Assembly (NCBI GenBank): GCA_934590325.1
Contig: CAKTOW010000013.1
Coordinates: 1 to 54,919, forward strand
Direction of reading: 5' to 3'
Length of the DNA stretch: 54,919 bases
Source of the DNA: an uncultured Oscillospiraceae bacterium
GTDB lineage: Bacteria > Bacillota > Clostridia > Oscillospirales > Oscillospiraceae
Below, in pieces: positions 6,212 to 14,363 of this stretch; positions within the stretch are counted from its first letter, which is position 1; each line of letters opens with the position of its first letter. The notes under the pieces are model-generated. The model was not told the origin of the DNA. It did not search any database and was given only the letters and a program-made list of their open reading frames with translations. The translations under genes were made by a program, and so were the position numbers.

Positions 6212-7393
6212 ATGACTGCAATTATTTCAGCGGCTGTCATCTTCGTGGTGTTCGCCGTAGGAGATATGATCTCCGCCAAAACAAAGGCCATCGTGTCCAT
6301 GCTGCTGGTGGCCTCCGTCGTATTCCTGGCGGGCTTCTGGACGGGTATTTTCCCCACCACCCTGTTCGCCGACTCCACTCTGCTGAGCATGGCCGGCCTG
6401 CTGGTCACCATGCTGCTGGTACACCTGGGCACCACCATCCGGCTCCGTGACTTCGGCGCCCAGTGGCGCACCGTTATCATCTCCGCCGTGGCCTGCGTGG
6501 CCATCTCCGCCGCCGTGTTCTTCATCGGCCAGCTGGTCATCGACCGCGGCTTTGCCCTGGTGGGCGCGCCCATCCTCTCCGGCGGCGTGGTCGCCACCCT
6601 GACCATGCAGGACATGGCCAACAAGGCCAACCTCCCCGACCTGGCGGTGTTCGCCACCCTGGTCATGTGCGCCCAGGGCTTCGTGGGCTATCCCGTTGCC
6701 TCCCTGTGCCTCAAGAGCGAGGCCAAGCGCATCAAGTCCCAGATCGACGCCGGCGAGCTGAAGGTGGATGTGGGCGCTGCCGCGGCACAGAACGCCGCTG
6801 CCGCCCGCAAGAAGCTGATCCCCGCTCTGCCCGACAAGTACAACACCCCCAACGCCATCCTGGCCAAGGTCATCCTGGTGGCCCTGCTGTCCACCTGGGT
6901 CTCCAGCCTGTTCAACGACGCCGTCAACAAGCTGGTATGGTGCCTGATCTTCGGTGTGCTCTGCAAGGAGCTGGGCTTCCTGGATGAGGACTCCCTGGGC
7001 AAGGCCCACGCCACCGGCATCGTCATGCCCATCATCACCCTGTCCATCTTCACCAACCTGGCCTCCGCCACCCCCGAGATGGTGGGCAGCATGGTCGTCC
7101 CCCTGCTGGTCTGCGTGCTGATCGGCACCGTGGCCTTCTCCGTGGTCTCCATCCTGGTGGGCAAGATCTTCGGCTACAGCTGGCAGATGTCCATGGCCAT
7201 CGGCAGCTCCTGCCTGTTCGGCTTCCCCGGCACCGTCATCATCTCCAACGAGGTCTCCGAGTCCACCGGCACCACGGCGGAGGAGAAGGCCGCCATCAAT
7301 GCCCAGATCATGCCCAAGATGCTGGTGGCCGGCATGGTCACCGTGTCCATCACCTCCGTGCTGGTGGCTGGCGTCATGAGCAGCTGGCTGTAA
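6212..7393 (+). CDS. Polytopic membrane transporter of unrecognised family
   Basis: A 393-residue, very hydrophobic protein with roughly ten membrane-spanning segments and a cytosolic loop near residues 165-210 (KSEAKRIKSQIDAGELK, then Ala-rich). Gly/Pro-containing stretches such as APILSGGVVATLTMQDMAN and IGSSCLFGFPGTVIISNEV look like paired re-entrant or substrate-site elements, as in ion-coupled symporters. I cannot assign the family; a distant GltS-like symporter is a guess. AAGGAG precedes the ATG. The gene is followed 34 bp later by an M20 amidohydrolase, so the pair probably imports and hydrolyses an N-acyl amino acid or similar compound. A Met-rich leader ORF and terminator upstream hint at a methionine-related substrate. 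Confidence 0.7.
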   Translation: MTAIISAAVIFVVFAVGDMISAKTKAIVSMLLVASVVFLAGFWTGIFPTTLFADSTLLSMAGLLVTMLLVHLGTTIRLRDFGAQWRTVIISAVACVAISAAVFFIGQLVIDRGFALVGAPILSGGVVATLTMQDMANKANLPDLAVFATLVMCAQGFVGYPVASLCLKSEAKRIKSQIDAGELKVDVGAAAAQNAAAARKKLIPALPDKYNTPNAILAKVILVALLSTWVSSLFNDAVNKLVWCLIFGVLCKELGFLDEDSLGKAHATGIVMPIITLSIFTNLASATPEMVGSMVVPLLVCVLIGTVAFSVVSILVGKIFGYSWQMSMAIGSSCLFGFPGTVIISNEVSESTGTTAEEKAAINAQIMPKMLVAGMVTVSITSVLVAGVMSSWL

Positions 7394-7427
7394 GCTTCGC
7401 CCTTTGCTTTGAAAGGAGTTCCTTCAA

Positions 7428-8612
7428 ATGTCTGATATTCGCACCTACGTCGACAGTATTTTCGACGAACTGGTCGCCATCCGCCGCGACATCCATGCCC
7501 ACCCCGAGCTGGGCATGCACGAGACCCGCACCTCCGCCCTCATCCGCTCCGAGCTGGAGAAGATGGGCGTGGACGAGATACAGCAGCCCCTGCCCACCGC
7601 CGTGGTGGCGCTGATCCGCGGCAAGAAGGGCCCCGGCAAGTGCGTGGCGCTCCGCGCCGACATCGACGCCCTGCCCGTCCACGAGGAGAGCGGCGTGCCC
7701 TTCGCCAGCGAGTACGAGGGCAAGATGCACGCCTGCGGCCACGACCTGCACACCACCATGCTGCTGGGCGCGGCCAAGACCCTGTGCCACTTCCGCGACC
7801 AGTTCGCCGGTACCGTTAAGCTGATCTTTGAGCCCAGCGAGGACACCATGCCCGGCGGCGCCCGCGCCCTGGTGGCCGCGGGGGTCATGGAGAACCCCCA
7901 CGTGGACGCCATCTTCGGCCAGCATGTCTGCCCCTCCGAGAACGACACCGTGGGCCGCATGCAGCTGTACAAGGGCTACTTCACCAGTGCCGTGGACCTG
8001 TTCCACATCAAGGTGCACGGTAAGAGCGGCCACGGCTCCGCGCCCCACACCGCACGCGACGCCATCGCCTGTGCCGGTTACTTGATCACCGTCCTTCAGA
8101 CCGTGGTCTCCCGCCGTATCGACCCCATGGACACCGCCGTCCTCACCGTGGGCACCATGTCCGGCGGTGACGCCGTGAACATCACCGCCGGCGAGGCGGA
8201 GATGGTCGCCGTGCTCCGCTCCTTCAGCGACACCGGACGCGACACCGCCATTCAGGAGGTCCAGCGCATCTGCAAGGGCATCGGCATCGCCTTCGACTGC
8301 AATATCGAGGTGGAGCTGGAGGAGGGCTACGCCCTGCAGTTCAACGACTCCGCCATGATCGACCTGGTGGACAAGGCCGTCACCGCCGCCGGCGGCAAGA
8401 CCGAGTTCATCGACAAGCCCTTCTCCGGCAGCGAGGACTTCAGCTTCTTCGGCAAGCTGACCAACACGCCCTCCGCCTTCATGATGATCGACGCCGGCCG
8501 CGGCGAGAACGCTGTCTCCCTCCACAACGGCAAGATCGTGTTCAACGAGGAGGTCATCAAGCACGGCGTCACCGGCCTGGCCGCCATCGCCACGGAGTAT
8601 CTGGATCGGTAA
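7428..8612 (+). CDS. M20 family amidohydrolase (N-acyl amino acid / hippurate hydrolase type)
   Basis: A 394-residue metal-dependent hydrolase. Motifs in order: HAHPELGMHE near residue 20, LRADIDALPV near 78, HACGHDLHT near 100 (metal ligands), FEPSEDTMPGGA near 135 (general base and ligand), the dimerisation-domain HGKSGHGSAPH near 195, and SGSEDFSFF near 335. Family members remove acyl groups from amino acids (hippurate, N-acetyl amino acids, IAA conjugates) in the cytosol. GAAAGGAG precedes the ATG. It follows the transporter by 34 bp and presumably acts on what that protein imports. The exact substrate cannot be read from sequence; a sulfur amino-acid conjugate is inferred from the leader only. 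Confidence 0.9.
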   Translation: MSDIRTYVDSIFDELVAIRRDIHAHPELGMHETRTSALIRSELEKMGVDEIQQPLPTAVVALIRGKKGPGKCVALRADIDALPVHEESGVPFASEYEGKMHACGHDLHTTMLLGAAKTLCHFRDQFAGTVKLIFEPSEDTMPGGARALVAAGVMENPHVDAIFGQHVCPSENDTVGRMQLYKGYFTSAVDLFHIKVHGKSGHGSAPHTARDAIACAGYLITVLQTVVSRRIDPMDTAVLTVGTMSGGDAVNITAGEAEMVAVLRSFSDTGRDTAIQEVQRICKGIGIAFDCNIEVELEEGYALQFNDSAMIDLVDKAVTAAGGKTEFIDKPFSGSEDFSFFGKLTNTPSAFMMIDAGRGENAVSLHNGKIVFNEEVIKHGVTGLAAIATEYLDR

Positions 8613-8644
8613 ATTTGTTTCCTCACGAATTGGTATAAAAAGAA

Positions 8645-8676
8645 CATCCCCCGGCCGTTGGCCGGGGGATGCTCTT
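8645..8676. terminator. Bidirectional terminator between M20 and MerR genes
   Basis: CATCCCCCGGCC and GGCCGGGGGATG form a perfect 12-bp stem with loop GTT, A-rich on the left and TCTTTTGTTTTT on the right. It serves both convergent genes. Confidence 0.9.
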
Positions 8677-8693
8677 TTGTTTTTCGGGGGCTT

Positions 8694-9518
8694 TTATTCC
8701 TCCTCGTCCTCCGCCGGCCCGATAGGCAACACCAGCCGCGAGCAGTACCGCGACGTGGCGATCTCCCGCCCGGTGTAGGCCGCCACGATGCCCAGTATCC
8801 GCGGGTGGTCTGTGGGCGTCAGGCCCCGGGCCTTCACCTCCCGCCCCAGCGTCAGCCACGCCTCGTCCAGCCCGCTGTAATCGCCGCAGTACAGCACCGA
8901 CAGCACCCGGCAGGCGGGCAGCGTCACCGCGTCCGCGGCGGCCTTGGTCTTGTGCACCGGCACGCACACGGAGTAGGGGAACGGCGTGTCGCCTATGCGC
9001 CCCTCCAGATAGTCCGTCCGCTCCGATATGGAGAACAGCGGCTCGTCCGACAGCGCGCACCCCTTCCGCACGCACTCGCTGTAAAAGTCGTACATGGCGT
9101 TGTAGCGCTCCTCCAGCGTCAGCACCGTGCACCGCCGTATGCGGCAGGTCACGGCGGGCAGCGTCATCACCTGCACGGAGATGCTGCCGCTCTTCTCCGC
9201 CCGCAGCCGCAGCTCCTCCACGCTGCGCTGCAGGTCGTGCAGCCGCGTTTCCAGCGTGGTCAGCATGGCGGAGGTCTCGCCGCCCTGGGTGAAGTACGCG
9301 GTGATGTCCGCCGTCCGCAGCCCCATGTTCCGGAACTTCTCTATCTGCAAGATGCGCGCCACGTTGTGGTTGTCGTAGTACCGCCGCCCGCTGTCCGGCG
9401 CGATGTAGGCGGGCGTCAGCAGCCCTTTTTCCTCCAGCCGCATCAGCGTGCTGCGTGACAGGCCGCAGGCACGGGCGGTCTCGGTGATCTGAAACAGCTT
9501 TTTTGTAGATTTTTCCAT
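8694..9518 (-). CDS. MerR family regulator with a C-terminal effector-binding domain
   Basis: A 274-residue protein. Residues about 8-75 are a MerR winged helix (FQITETARACGLSRSTLMRL, then DSGRRYYDNHNVARI); a coiled coil follows (TLETRLHDLQRSVEELRLRA). The last ~150 residues resemble a GyrI-like ligand-binding domain (SVCVPVHKTKAAAD, RVLSVLYCGDYSGLDEAW). Such BmrR-like proteins twist promoters on binding small hydrophobic ligands. The ATG at 9518 is chosen because GGAGG lies 5 nt upstream. A perfect-arm palindrome (CGTTCA-N4-TGAACG, 9543-9558) lies just before the gene and probably mediates autoregulation. No efflux gene is adjacent, so its targets are unknown. Confidence 0.85.
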   Translation of the reverse strand: MEKSTKKLFQITETARACGLSRSTLMRLEEKGLLTPAYIAPDSGRRYYDNHNVARILQIEKFRNMGLRTADITAYFTQGGETSAMLTTLETRLHDLQRSVEELRLRAEKSGSISVQVMTLPAVTCRIRRCTVLTLEERYNAMYDFYSECVRKGCALSDEPLFSISERTDYLEGRIGDTPFPYSVCVPVHKTKAAADAVTLPACRVLSVLYCGDYSGLDEAWLTLGREVKARGLTPTDHPRILGIVAAYTGREIATSRYCSRLVLPIGPAEDEEE

Positions 9519-9542
9519 TTTTCCCTCCAAAGCCACTTGCTT

Positions 9543-9598
9543 CGTTCATTGGTGAACGGATTATAATCCCATTATAAGAGCTGCCGCGCCGGTGTCAA
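9543..9598 (-). promoter_or_regulatory. MerR gene promoter and operator
   Basis: On the minus strand TTGACA (9598-9593), 16 nt, TATAAT (9576-9571), with a second TATAAT at 9565-9560. The palindrome CGTTCATTGGTGAACG (9543-9558) lies just downstream. Autoregulation by the MerR protein is an inference. Confidence 0.6.
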
Positions 9599-9628
9599 GA
9601 GGGGTATCGGCGCCGCGGTGGAGAGAAG

Positions 9629-9736
9629 CGCAGCGCGCATGCGCGCTGCGGCCTTCGGGACCCCCGAAGGCCGATGGTTTTCAGGGACCTCCGATCAGGT
9701 TTTGTGCTTTTCCCGCCCCCGCAGGGGGCGGGAAAA
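9629..9736 (+). repeat. Three successive strong hairpins in the leader of the large surface-protein gene
   Basis: First, a perfect 22-bp palindrome (9629-9650, centre GCATGC). Second, arms GGCCTTCGGG and CCCGAAGGCC (9650-9672). Third, 13-bp arms TTTTCCCGCCCCC and GGGGGCGGGAAAA with loop GCA (9708-9736). None is followed by a clean T-run. The first two abut, as in the leaders at 3259 and 23582. The rest of 9519-9801 shows no gene. Confidence 0.6.
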
Positions 9737-9801
9737 CAGAGGACCCTGCTGCAGAGGAACACGAAATGAAATTGCGGGTTCAGGAAAGGAGAATGGGGTA
9801 A

Positions 9802-12165
9802 ATGAAGATGTATAAACGGATTTTCGGCGTGCTGCTGTGCCTGTGTATGCTGCTGGGCGCGGTGTCCCTGGCCAGCGCGGAAGAGAATGGGGCCACGACA
9901 GGCGGCAGCCAGACAGGGGGTAGCCAGACAGGGGAAGGCCACAGCCATAAGCTCTGCGAGGGTACGACCTGTACTGACCCTGCTCATAGAGATGAGAACG
10001 GTGAAAACCACGGCAGCGTGGCCTTTGCTACGAAACTCTATCAAGAGAACGATAAACTGTACATAGGTGAGAGAGAGTGGGAGTATGACAGCAGCTATGA
10101 TGGCTATAAACTTCCCGCCGGTACCTACTATCTGGGCACTGACCTCACGCTGAATCACAGGATTAGGATTACGAACACAAAAAATGTAAATGTAACCCTT
10201 TGTCTCAACGGCAAAACGATTACATGTGAGGAAGCGGGAGCAGCGATCAAGGCACCGTTAAATGCACCAGAAGTCTTTACCCTGTGCGACTGCCAGCCGG
10301 GCAGTAGCGTGGGAAAAATTATCCATGCGACCGGGGTAAGCGGCACTGGCATAGGAGTGGATAGCCAAAAGGAAGACAAATTCATCATGTATAACGGCTG
10401 CATTACCCAAAATACGGGTAGTGGGGTGTATCTGTATCAGAATGCAAGCTTCACTATGTATGGCGGAAGCATTACCCAAAACGGTTATAATAATACGTCC
10501 CAATTTAGCGGGTATGGTGGCGGAGTGTATGTGCATACAGACGCGACCTTCACCATATACGGCGGTAACATCACCGGGAACTATGCCGATAAAAATGGCG
10601 GTGGAGTGCATGTGGGCAGCGAAACTGCGAATTTCACCATGTACGGCGGCAGCATCACCGGGAACCATACCGCAGGCAGCGGCGGCGGTGTTAACGTTAA
10701 CGCTGGTACCATAACCGTTGGCGGAGATGTCAATATTTCCGGCAACTGGAAAGGCGATGCGCAAAGCAGCGCAAGCAATAACAATGCGAACAATGTGTAC
10801 CTGTCTGAGTATGGCAACAATGGCAGCAGTGATGGCCCGGCTACCATTGCCATCGAAGAGCCCCTGACTGGCACAGGCAGCATCGGTATAACGACAAAAA
10901 CCTCAGTTGCTACAACGCCGAATGCGTCCGTGAAAATTGCCGCGGGAAAAGGGACGCATGCGATCACGGACGCAGATAAAGGCCACTTCACACCGGATAC
11001 CGGTTACTGCGAGGTCCAAAAGAAGGCTGATGGTGCATTATACCTGACCCATGTCCATTCCGGCGGCGAGGCTAACTGTGAATCTGGTAAAAAGTGCGGC
11101 GGCTGTGGTAGAGTGTATACCGATAAAGACACGACCAACCACACCGGCACATTAGGCGACTGGAAGACCGATAACACTTACCATTGGAAAGTGTACAACT
11201 GCTGCAATACGGAATATGGCAAGGCTCAGCATACCTATGACAGGGAGGTTGTGAATCCGATATATTTAAAGACCGCAGCCACCTGCAAGCAATATGCGGT
11301 TTACTACAAGTCCTGTGTCTGCGGCGCGAAGGGAACAGAGACCTTTGAGGATGAGAGTGGTGATTATGCTTCCCATGTCTATGATGATACTACATGGGGC
11401 TATAAAGGCGAAACTGGTCATGCCCATCTTTGCAAGACTGACGGCTGTAACGAGCACGATACGATAGTTGCTCACACTGGTGGCACGGCTACCTGCAAAA
11501 CGCGAGCTACTTGCACCGATTGCCACCAGGAATACGGCACTTTGGATTGTACTAATCACACCGGCTCCCTCAGCACCGATTGGAGAGGAAAAGATGATAA
11601 TAAGCATTGGCAGGTGTGGAGTTGCTGCGGTGCACAGGTTAGTGGTACAGATGAAGCGCATAACGGGACGAAATGGACTGTCGGCGAAGTAACTACTCCG
11701 GCTACCTGCATGACCGCGGGCGTGAGGACATATACCTGTGAGGTTTGCGGGAAAGTAAAGACCGAGGAAATCTCCGCAACCGGCCATGACTTCACCGGTG
11801 ATACGTATCTGAGCAACGGCACCCAGCACTGGAAGAAGTGCAAAGATTGCGGCTTTGAAGATACGGCTCATCCGGAAAGCCACAACGTGGTGACTGACGA
11901 GGCAAAACCGGCCACTACTACGGAGACCGGCCTGACCGAGGGCAAGCATTGCGATGTTTGCGGCAAGGTGCTTGTGGCGCAGGAAGTGACCCCCAAACTC
12001 ACCCCCCGCTACTACTACAACAGCACCACCACGACCACCAAGGACACCACCAAGAAGGACAACACCAAGAGCCCCGGCACCTTCGACCCCGGTGTGGGCG
12101 TCTATGCCCTGACCGCCGTCCTCAGTGTCACCGGTATGGCCTGGGTGGGCAGGAAAAAGCATTGA
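9802..12165 (+). CDS. Large secreted surface protein: beta-helix, Cys-rich repeats, shared C-terminal module
   Basis: A 787-residue exported protein behind AAAGGAG. The signal peptide (MKMYKRIFGVLLCLCMLLGA) ends near ASA-EE. After a Gly/Thr/His-rich linker, residues about 150-330 are a right-handed beta-helix with repeats of the type FTMYGGSITQN, FTIYGGNITGN, FTMYGGSITGN separated by GGGV turns. Residues about 415-710 hold Cys-pair repeats (CGGCGRVY, CVCGAKGTE, CTDCHQEYG, CEVCGKVKTE, CKDCGFED, CDVCGKVL) that look like metal or disulfide modules of clostridial surface proteins. The C-terminus has RYYYNSTTTTT, SPGTFDPG, a hydrophobic stretch and GRKKH, nearly the same as the protein at 3346-4428. 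The body is AT-richer than the C-terminal module. Wall or membrane anchoring is inferred; the ligand is unknown. Confidence 0.82.
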   Translation: MKMYKRIFGVLLCLCMLLGAVSLASAEENGATTGGSQTGGSQTGEGHSHKLCEGTTCTDPAHRDENGENHGSVAFATKLYQENDKLYIGEREWEYDSSYDGYKLPAGTYYLGTDLTLNHRIRITNTKNVNVTLCLNGKTITCEEAGAAIKAPLNAPEVFTLCDCQPGSSVGKIIHATGVSGTGIGVDSQKEDKFIMYNGCITQNTGSGVYLYQNASFTMYGGSITQNGYNNTSQFSGYGGGVYVHTDATFTIYGGNITGNYADKNGGGVHVGSETANFTMYGGSITGNHTAGSGGGVNVNAGTITVGGDVNISGNWKGDAQSSASNNNANNVYLSEYGNNGSSDGPATIAIEEPLTGTGSIGITTKTSVATTPNASVKIAAGKGTHAITDADKGHFTPDTGYCEVQKKADGALYLTHVHSGGEANCESGKKCGGCGRVYTDKDTTNHTGTLGDWKTDNTYHWKVYNCCNTEYGKAQHTYDREVVNPIYLKTAATCKQYAVYYKSCVCGAKGTETFEDESGDYASHVYDDTTWGYKGETGHAHLCKTDGCNEHDTIVAHTGGTATCKTRATCTDCHQEYGTLDCTNHTGSLSTDWRGKDDNKHWQVWSCCGAQVSGTDEAHNGTKWTVGEVTTPATCMTAGVRTYTCEVCGKVKTEEISATGHDFTGDTYLSNGTQHWKKCKDCGFEDTAHPESHNVVTDEAKPATTTETGLTEGKHCDVCGKVLVAQEVTPKLTPRYYYNSTTTTTKDTTKKDNTKSPGTFDPGVGVYALTAVLSVTGMAWVGRKKH

Positions 12166-12219
12166 AACTGAACATGTATTGATCGTCGGTGCTTCTACCC
12201 CACGTCGGCGTGAGATAGG

Positions 12220-12248
12220 AAAAGAGACCGCGTAAGCGGTCTCTTTTT
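12220..12248. terminator. Bidirectional intrinsic terminator
   Basis: AAAAGAGACCGC, loop GTAA, GCGGTCTCTTTTT between the convergent surface-protein and HD-domain genes; both flanks are T/A-rich. Confidence 0.88.
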
Positions 12249-12273
12249 CCTGTATATACTATGTGACGCGGCG

Positions 12274-12861
12274 TCAGGCCAGGGTCTCCATCTCCTTGTT
12301 GACGCGCTCCTCGCAGCTGCGCATGGCCAGAATGGTCTTTTCCATCAGCTCCTCGATGGTCCAGCCCAGGCGCTCTGCGCCCGTCTGGATCACATCGCGG
12401 GAGCAGCCCGCGGCGAACTTCTTGTCCTTGTACTTCTTCTTCAGGCTGCTGACCTCCATGTCCATGACGCTCTTGCTGGGGCGCATGCGGGCGGCGGCAC
12501 CGATCAGGCCCGTCAGCTCGTCGGCGGCGAACAGCACCTTCTCCATCTGATGGGTGGGCTCCACGTCGCACACCAGGCCGTAGCCGTGGGAACAGACCGC
12601 GTGGATGAACTCGGCGCTGCACCCGGCCTTTTCCAGCAGCTCCGGCGCCTTCAGGCAGTGCTGCTCCGGCCACATCTCAAAGTCGATGTCGTGCAGCAGG
12701 CCCACCGTGGCCCAGAAGTCCGCGTCCTCGCCGTAGCCCAGCTCGTTGGCGTACCAGCGCATGACGCCCTCCACCGTCAGGCCGTGCAGAATGTGGAACG
12801 GCTCTTTGTTGTACTCCTTCAGCGCCGCCAGCGCCGCCTCGCGGGAGATGCATTCTTTCAT
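12274..12861 (-). CDS. HD-domain phosphohydrolase-like protein
   Basis: A 195-residue cytosolic protein. An HD metal site is visible: H25 in FHILHGL, the LLHDIDFEMW doublet near residue 55, HAVCSHGYG near 90, and a late Asp in LFAADELTGL near 115. HDIG-like stand-alone proteins hydrolyse nucleotides or phosphate esters; the substrate here is unknown. AAAGGAGG lies before the ATG at 12861. It has no obvious operon partner; the upstream gene on the same strand ends 70 bp away, with a GC hairpin in the gap. Length fits single-domain HD hydrolases of Firmicutes. Confidence 0.8.
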   Translation of the reverse strand: MKECISREAALAALKEYNKEPFHILHGLTVEGVMRWYANELGYGEDADFWATVGLLHDIDFEMWPEQHCLKAPELLEKAGCSAEFIHAVCSHGYGLVCDVEPTHQMEKVLFAADELTGLIGAAARMRPSKSVMDMEVSSLKKKYKDKKFAAGCSRDVIQTGAERLGWTIEELMEKTILAMRSCEERVNKEMETLA

Positions 12862-12930
12862 GGTATAGACCTCCTTTGTGTATTCGCCGCGCTCCCGCGC
12901 CGCAGGGGCGGGAGCGCTTCGTTGATTTCC

Positions 12931-13482
12931 CTACCATTTTAGCAGGCTATTCTCCGTTGTCAAGGCGTTTTCCAGCAAAACCGCCAGCTTTTTTGCCCTG
13001 TCCGCCGCCCGCTGGCTCTCCGCCGCCAACAGCTGCCGCAGACAGCCGTCCTCCATGCGCTCCGCCAGCGCCGTGCAGTCCCGCTGCAGCACCGCCTCGG
13101 CTATGTACACCCGCCGCAGCGCCGCGGGCCACGGCTCCTGCGTCCCCGGCGGCGGCGCGGGAGGCTGCCGCCACCGTCCCGTGTGCAGAAAGTACGCCGC
13201 CAGCAGGGCGCGCACCGTCCGCTGCTGCTCCCGCGCCAGCTGTTCCAGCGCTCCGCGCGCGCCCCGCGGCGACCGCGCCCCGCACCGGCGGCAGTGGGCG
13301 TACAGCGCCGCGCCGTCGGCGATGAGCCGCCCCAGCGCCGCCTCGCTGTCCGACTCCCGCCGGGGCAGGGGGCAGCGCGCCCCCGTGGGGCATATCGCCC
13401 CGTAGGCGGGGATGGCCGGCTCCACCCGCCGCCACACCTCCGCCGCCGCTGCCGTGTCGTATACCAACGCCGATGGCTCCAT
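12931..13482 (-). CDS. Small helical protein, possibly a degenerate ferritin-like protein
   Basis: A 183-residue, Ala/Arg-rich protein with a strong AGGAGG ribosome site before the ATG at 13482, so it is probably real despite overlapping open frames in this GC-rich stretch. Two helix pairs can be seen (residues about 50-110 and 130-175). Their layout, EALxxLIAxxAxLY..LEQLAREQQRTVRALLAAYF and AAESQRAADRAKKL, resembles rubrerythrin/ferritin-like proteins. The positions where ExxH ligands would stand are EQQR and ESQR, so metal binding is doubtful. Four cysteines lie before residue 70 (CPTGARC, CRRC). Function is unknown; the ferritin-like assignment is tentative. Confidence 0.55.
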   Translation of the reverse strand: MEPSALVYDTAAAAEVWRRVEPAIPAYGAICPTGARCPLPRRESDSEAALGRLIADGAALYAHCRRCGARSPRGARGALEQLAREQQRTVRALLAAYFLHTGRWRQPPAPPPGTQEPWPAALRRVYIAEAVLQRDCTALAERMEDGCLRQLLAAESQRAADRAKKLAVLLENALTTENSLLKW

Positions 13483-13553
13483 ACTGAAACCCCTCCTTTT
13501 CAGGGTATACTATGCGGTGACGCACGTTCCCGTGCGCCGCGGGAGGAAAAATA

Positions 13554-13582
13554 TTGCATTTCCCGACGGAATCTGTTACACT
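13554..13582 (+). promoter_or_regulatory. Promoter of the sufCB operon
   Basis: TTGCAT (13554-13559), 17 nt, TACACT (13577-13582), about 40 bp before sufC. No IscR-like site was recognised. Confidence 0.55.
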
Positions 13583-13622
13583 TATGCAGCAAAACTATAC
13601 GCAGAGAGGGGAGAATCATCCC

Positions 13623-14363
13623 ATGCTGGAATTGCAGAACATCTGCTACCGGGTGTCCACTCCTGAGGGGGAGCAGGACATCCTGAAGAACATATCCATC
13701 ACCATACCCGACCATAAGCTCATGGTCTTCACCGGCCCCAACGGCGGCGGCAAGACCACCCTGGCCAAGGTCATCATGGGCCTTGTGCAGCCCACCAGCG
13801 GCCGTGTCCTCTACAACGGCGAGGACGTCACCGGCCTGTCCATCACCGAGCGCGCCAAGCGGGGCATCAGCTACGGCTTCCAGCAGCCGCCGCGCTTCAA
13901 GGGCATCACCGTCCACGACCTGCTGCTGCTGGCGGCGGGGGAGGACAAGCTCAGCAAGGACAAGTGCTGCGCCTACCTGACCAAGGTGGGCCTGTGCGCC
14001 AACGACTATCTGGATCGCGAGGTGGACGTGTCCCTGTCCGGCGGCGAGGTCAAGCGCATCGAGATCGCCACCATCCTGGCCCGCCATGGTGAGCTGATGA
14101 TCTTCGACGAGCCGGAGGCCGGCATCGACCTGTGGTCCTTCGCCCGGCTTACCGAGACCTTCGAGCAGATACACCGCGACGGCACCGCCACCATGATCAT
14201 CATCTCCCACCAGGAGCGCATCATCAAGCTGGCCGACGAGATCGTGGTGATAGCAAACGGGCAGATCGCCCACCGGGGCAGCACGGACGAGGTGTTCCCC
14301 CTGATCCTGGCCGATACCCTGGGCGGCTGTCCCGTACTGGAGCGAAAGGAGGGCGCACAATGA
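13623..14363 (+). CDS. sufC: Fe-S cluster assembly ATPase SufC
   Basis: A 246-residue ABC-type ATPase. Walker A is GPNGGGKTT near residue 37, the Q-loop is YGFQQPPRFKG, the signature VSLSGGEVKR lies near 140, Walker B LMIFDEPEAGID near 160, and the switch His is in IIISHQER. The QQPPRF and DEPEAGID forms are SufC-like rather than transporter-like. It powers the SufB scaffold that builds Fe-S clusters in the cytosol. The ATG at 13623 lies behind GGGGAG. Its stop overlaps the start of the SufB-like gene (ATGA), so the two are translationally coupled. No SufS, SufU or SufD gene follows. Confidence 0.93.
   Translation: MLELQNICYRVSTPEGEQDILKNISITIPDHKLMVFTGPNGGGKTTLAKVIMGLVQPTSGRVLYNGEDVTGLSITERAKRGISYGFQQPPRFKGITVHDLLLLAAGEDKLSKDKCCAYLTKVGLCANDYLDREVDVSLSGGEVKRIEIATILARHGELMIFDEPEAGIDLWSFARLTETFEQIHRDGTATMIIISHQERIIKLADEIVVIANGQIAHRGSTDEVFPLILADTLGGCPVLERKEGAQ

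Noticed and set aside
3260..9736. CRISPR array
   Set aside because: The palindromic elements are not regularly spaced direct repeats with unique spacers; no cas genes occur in the window.
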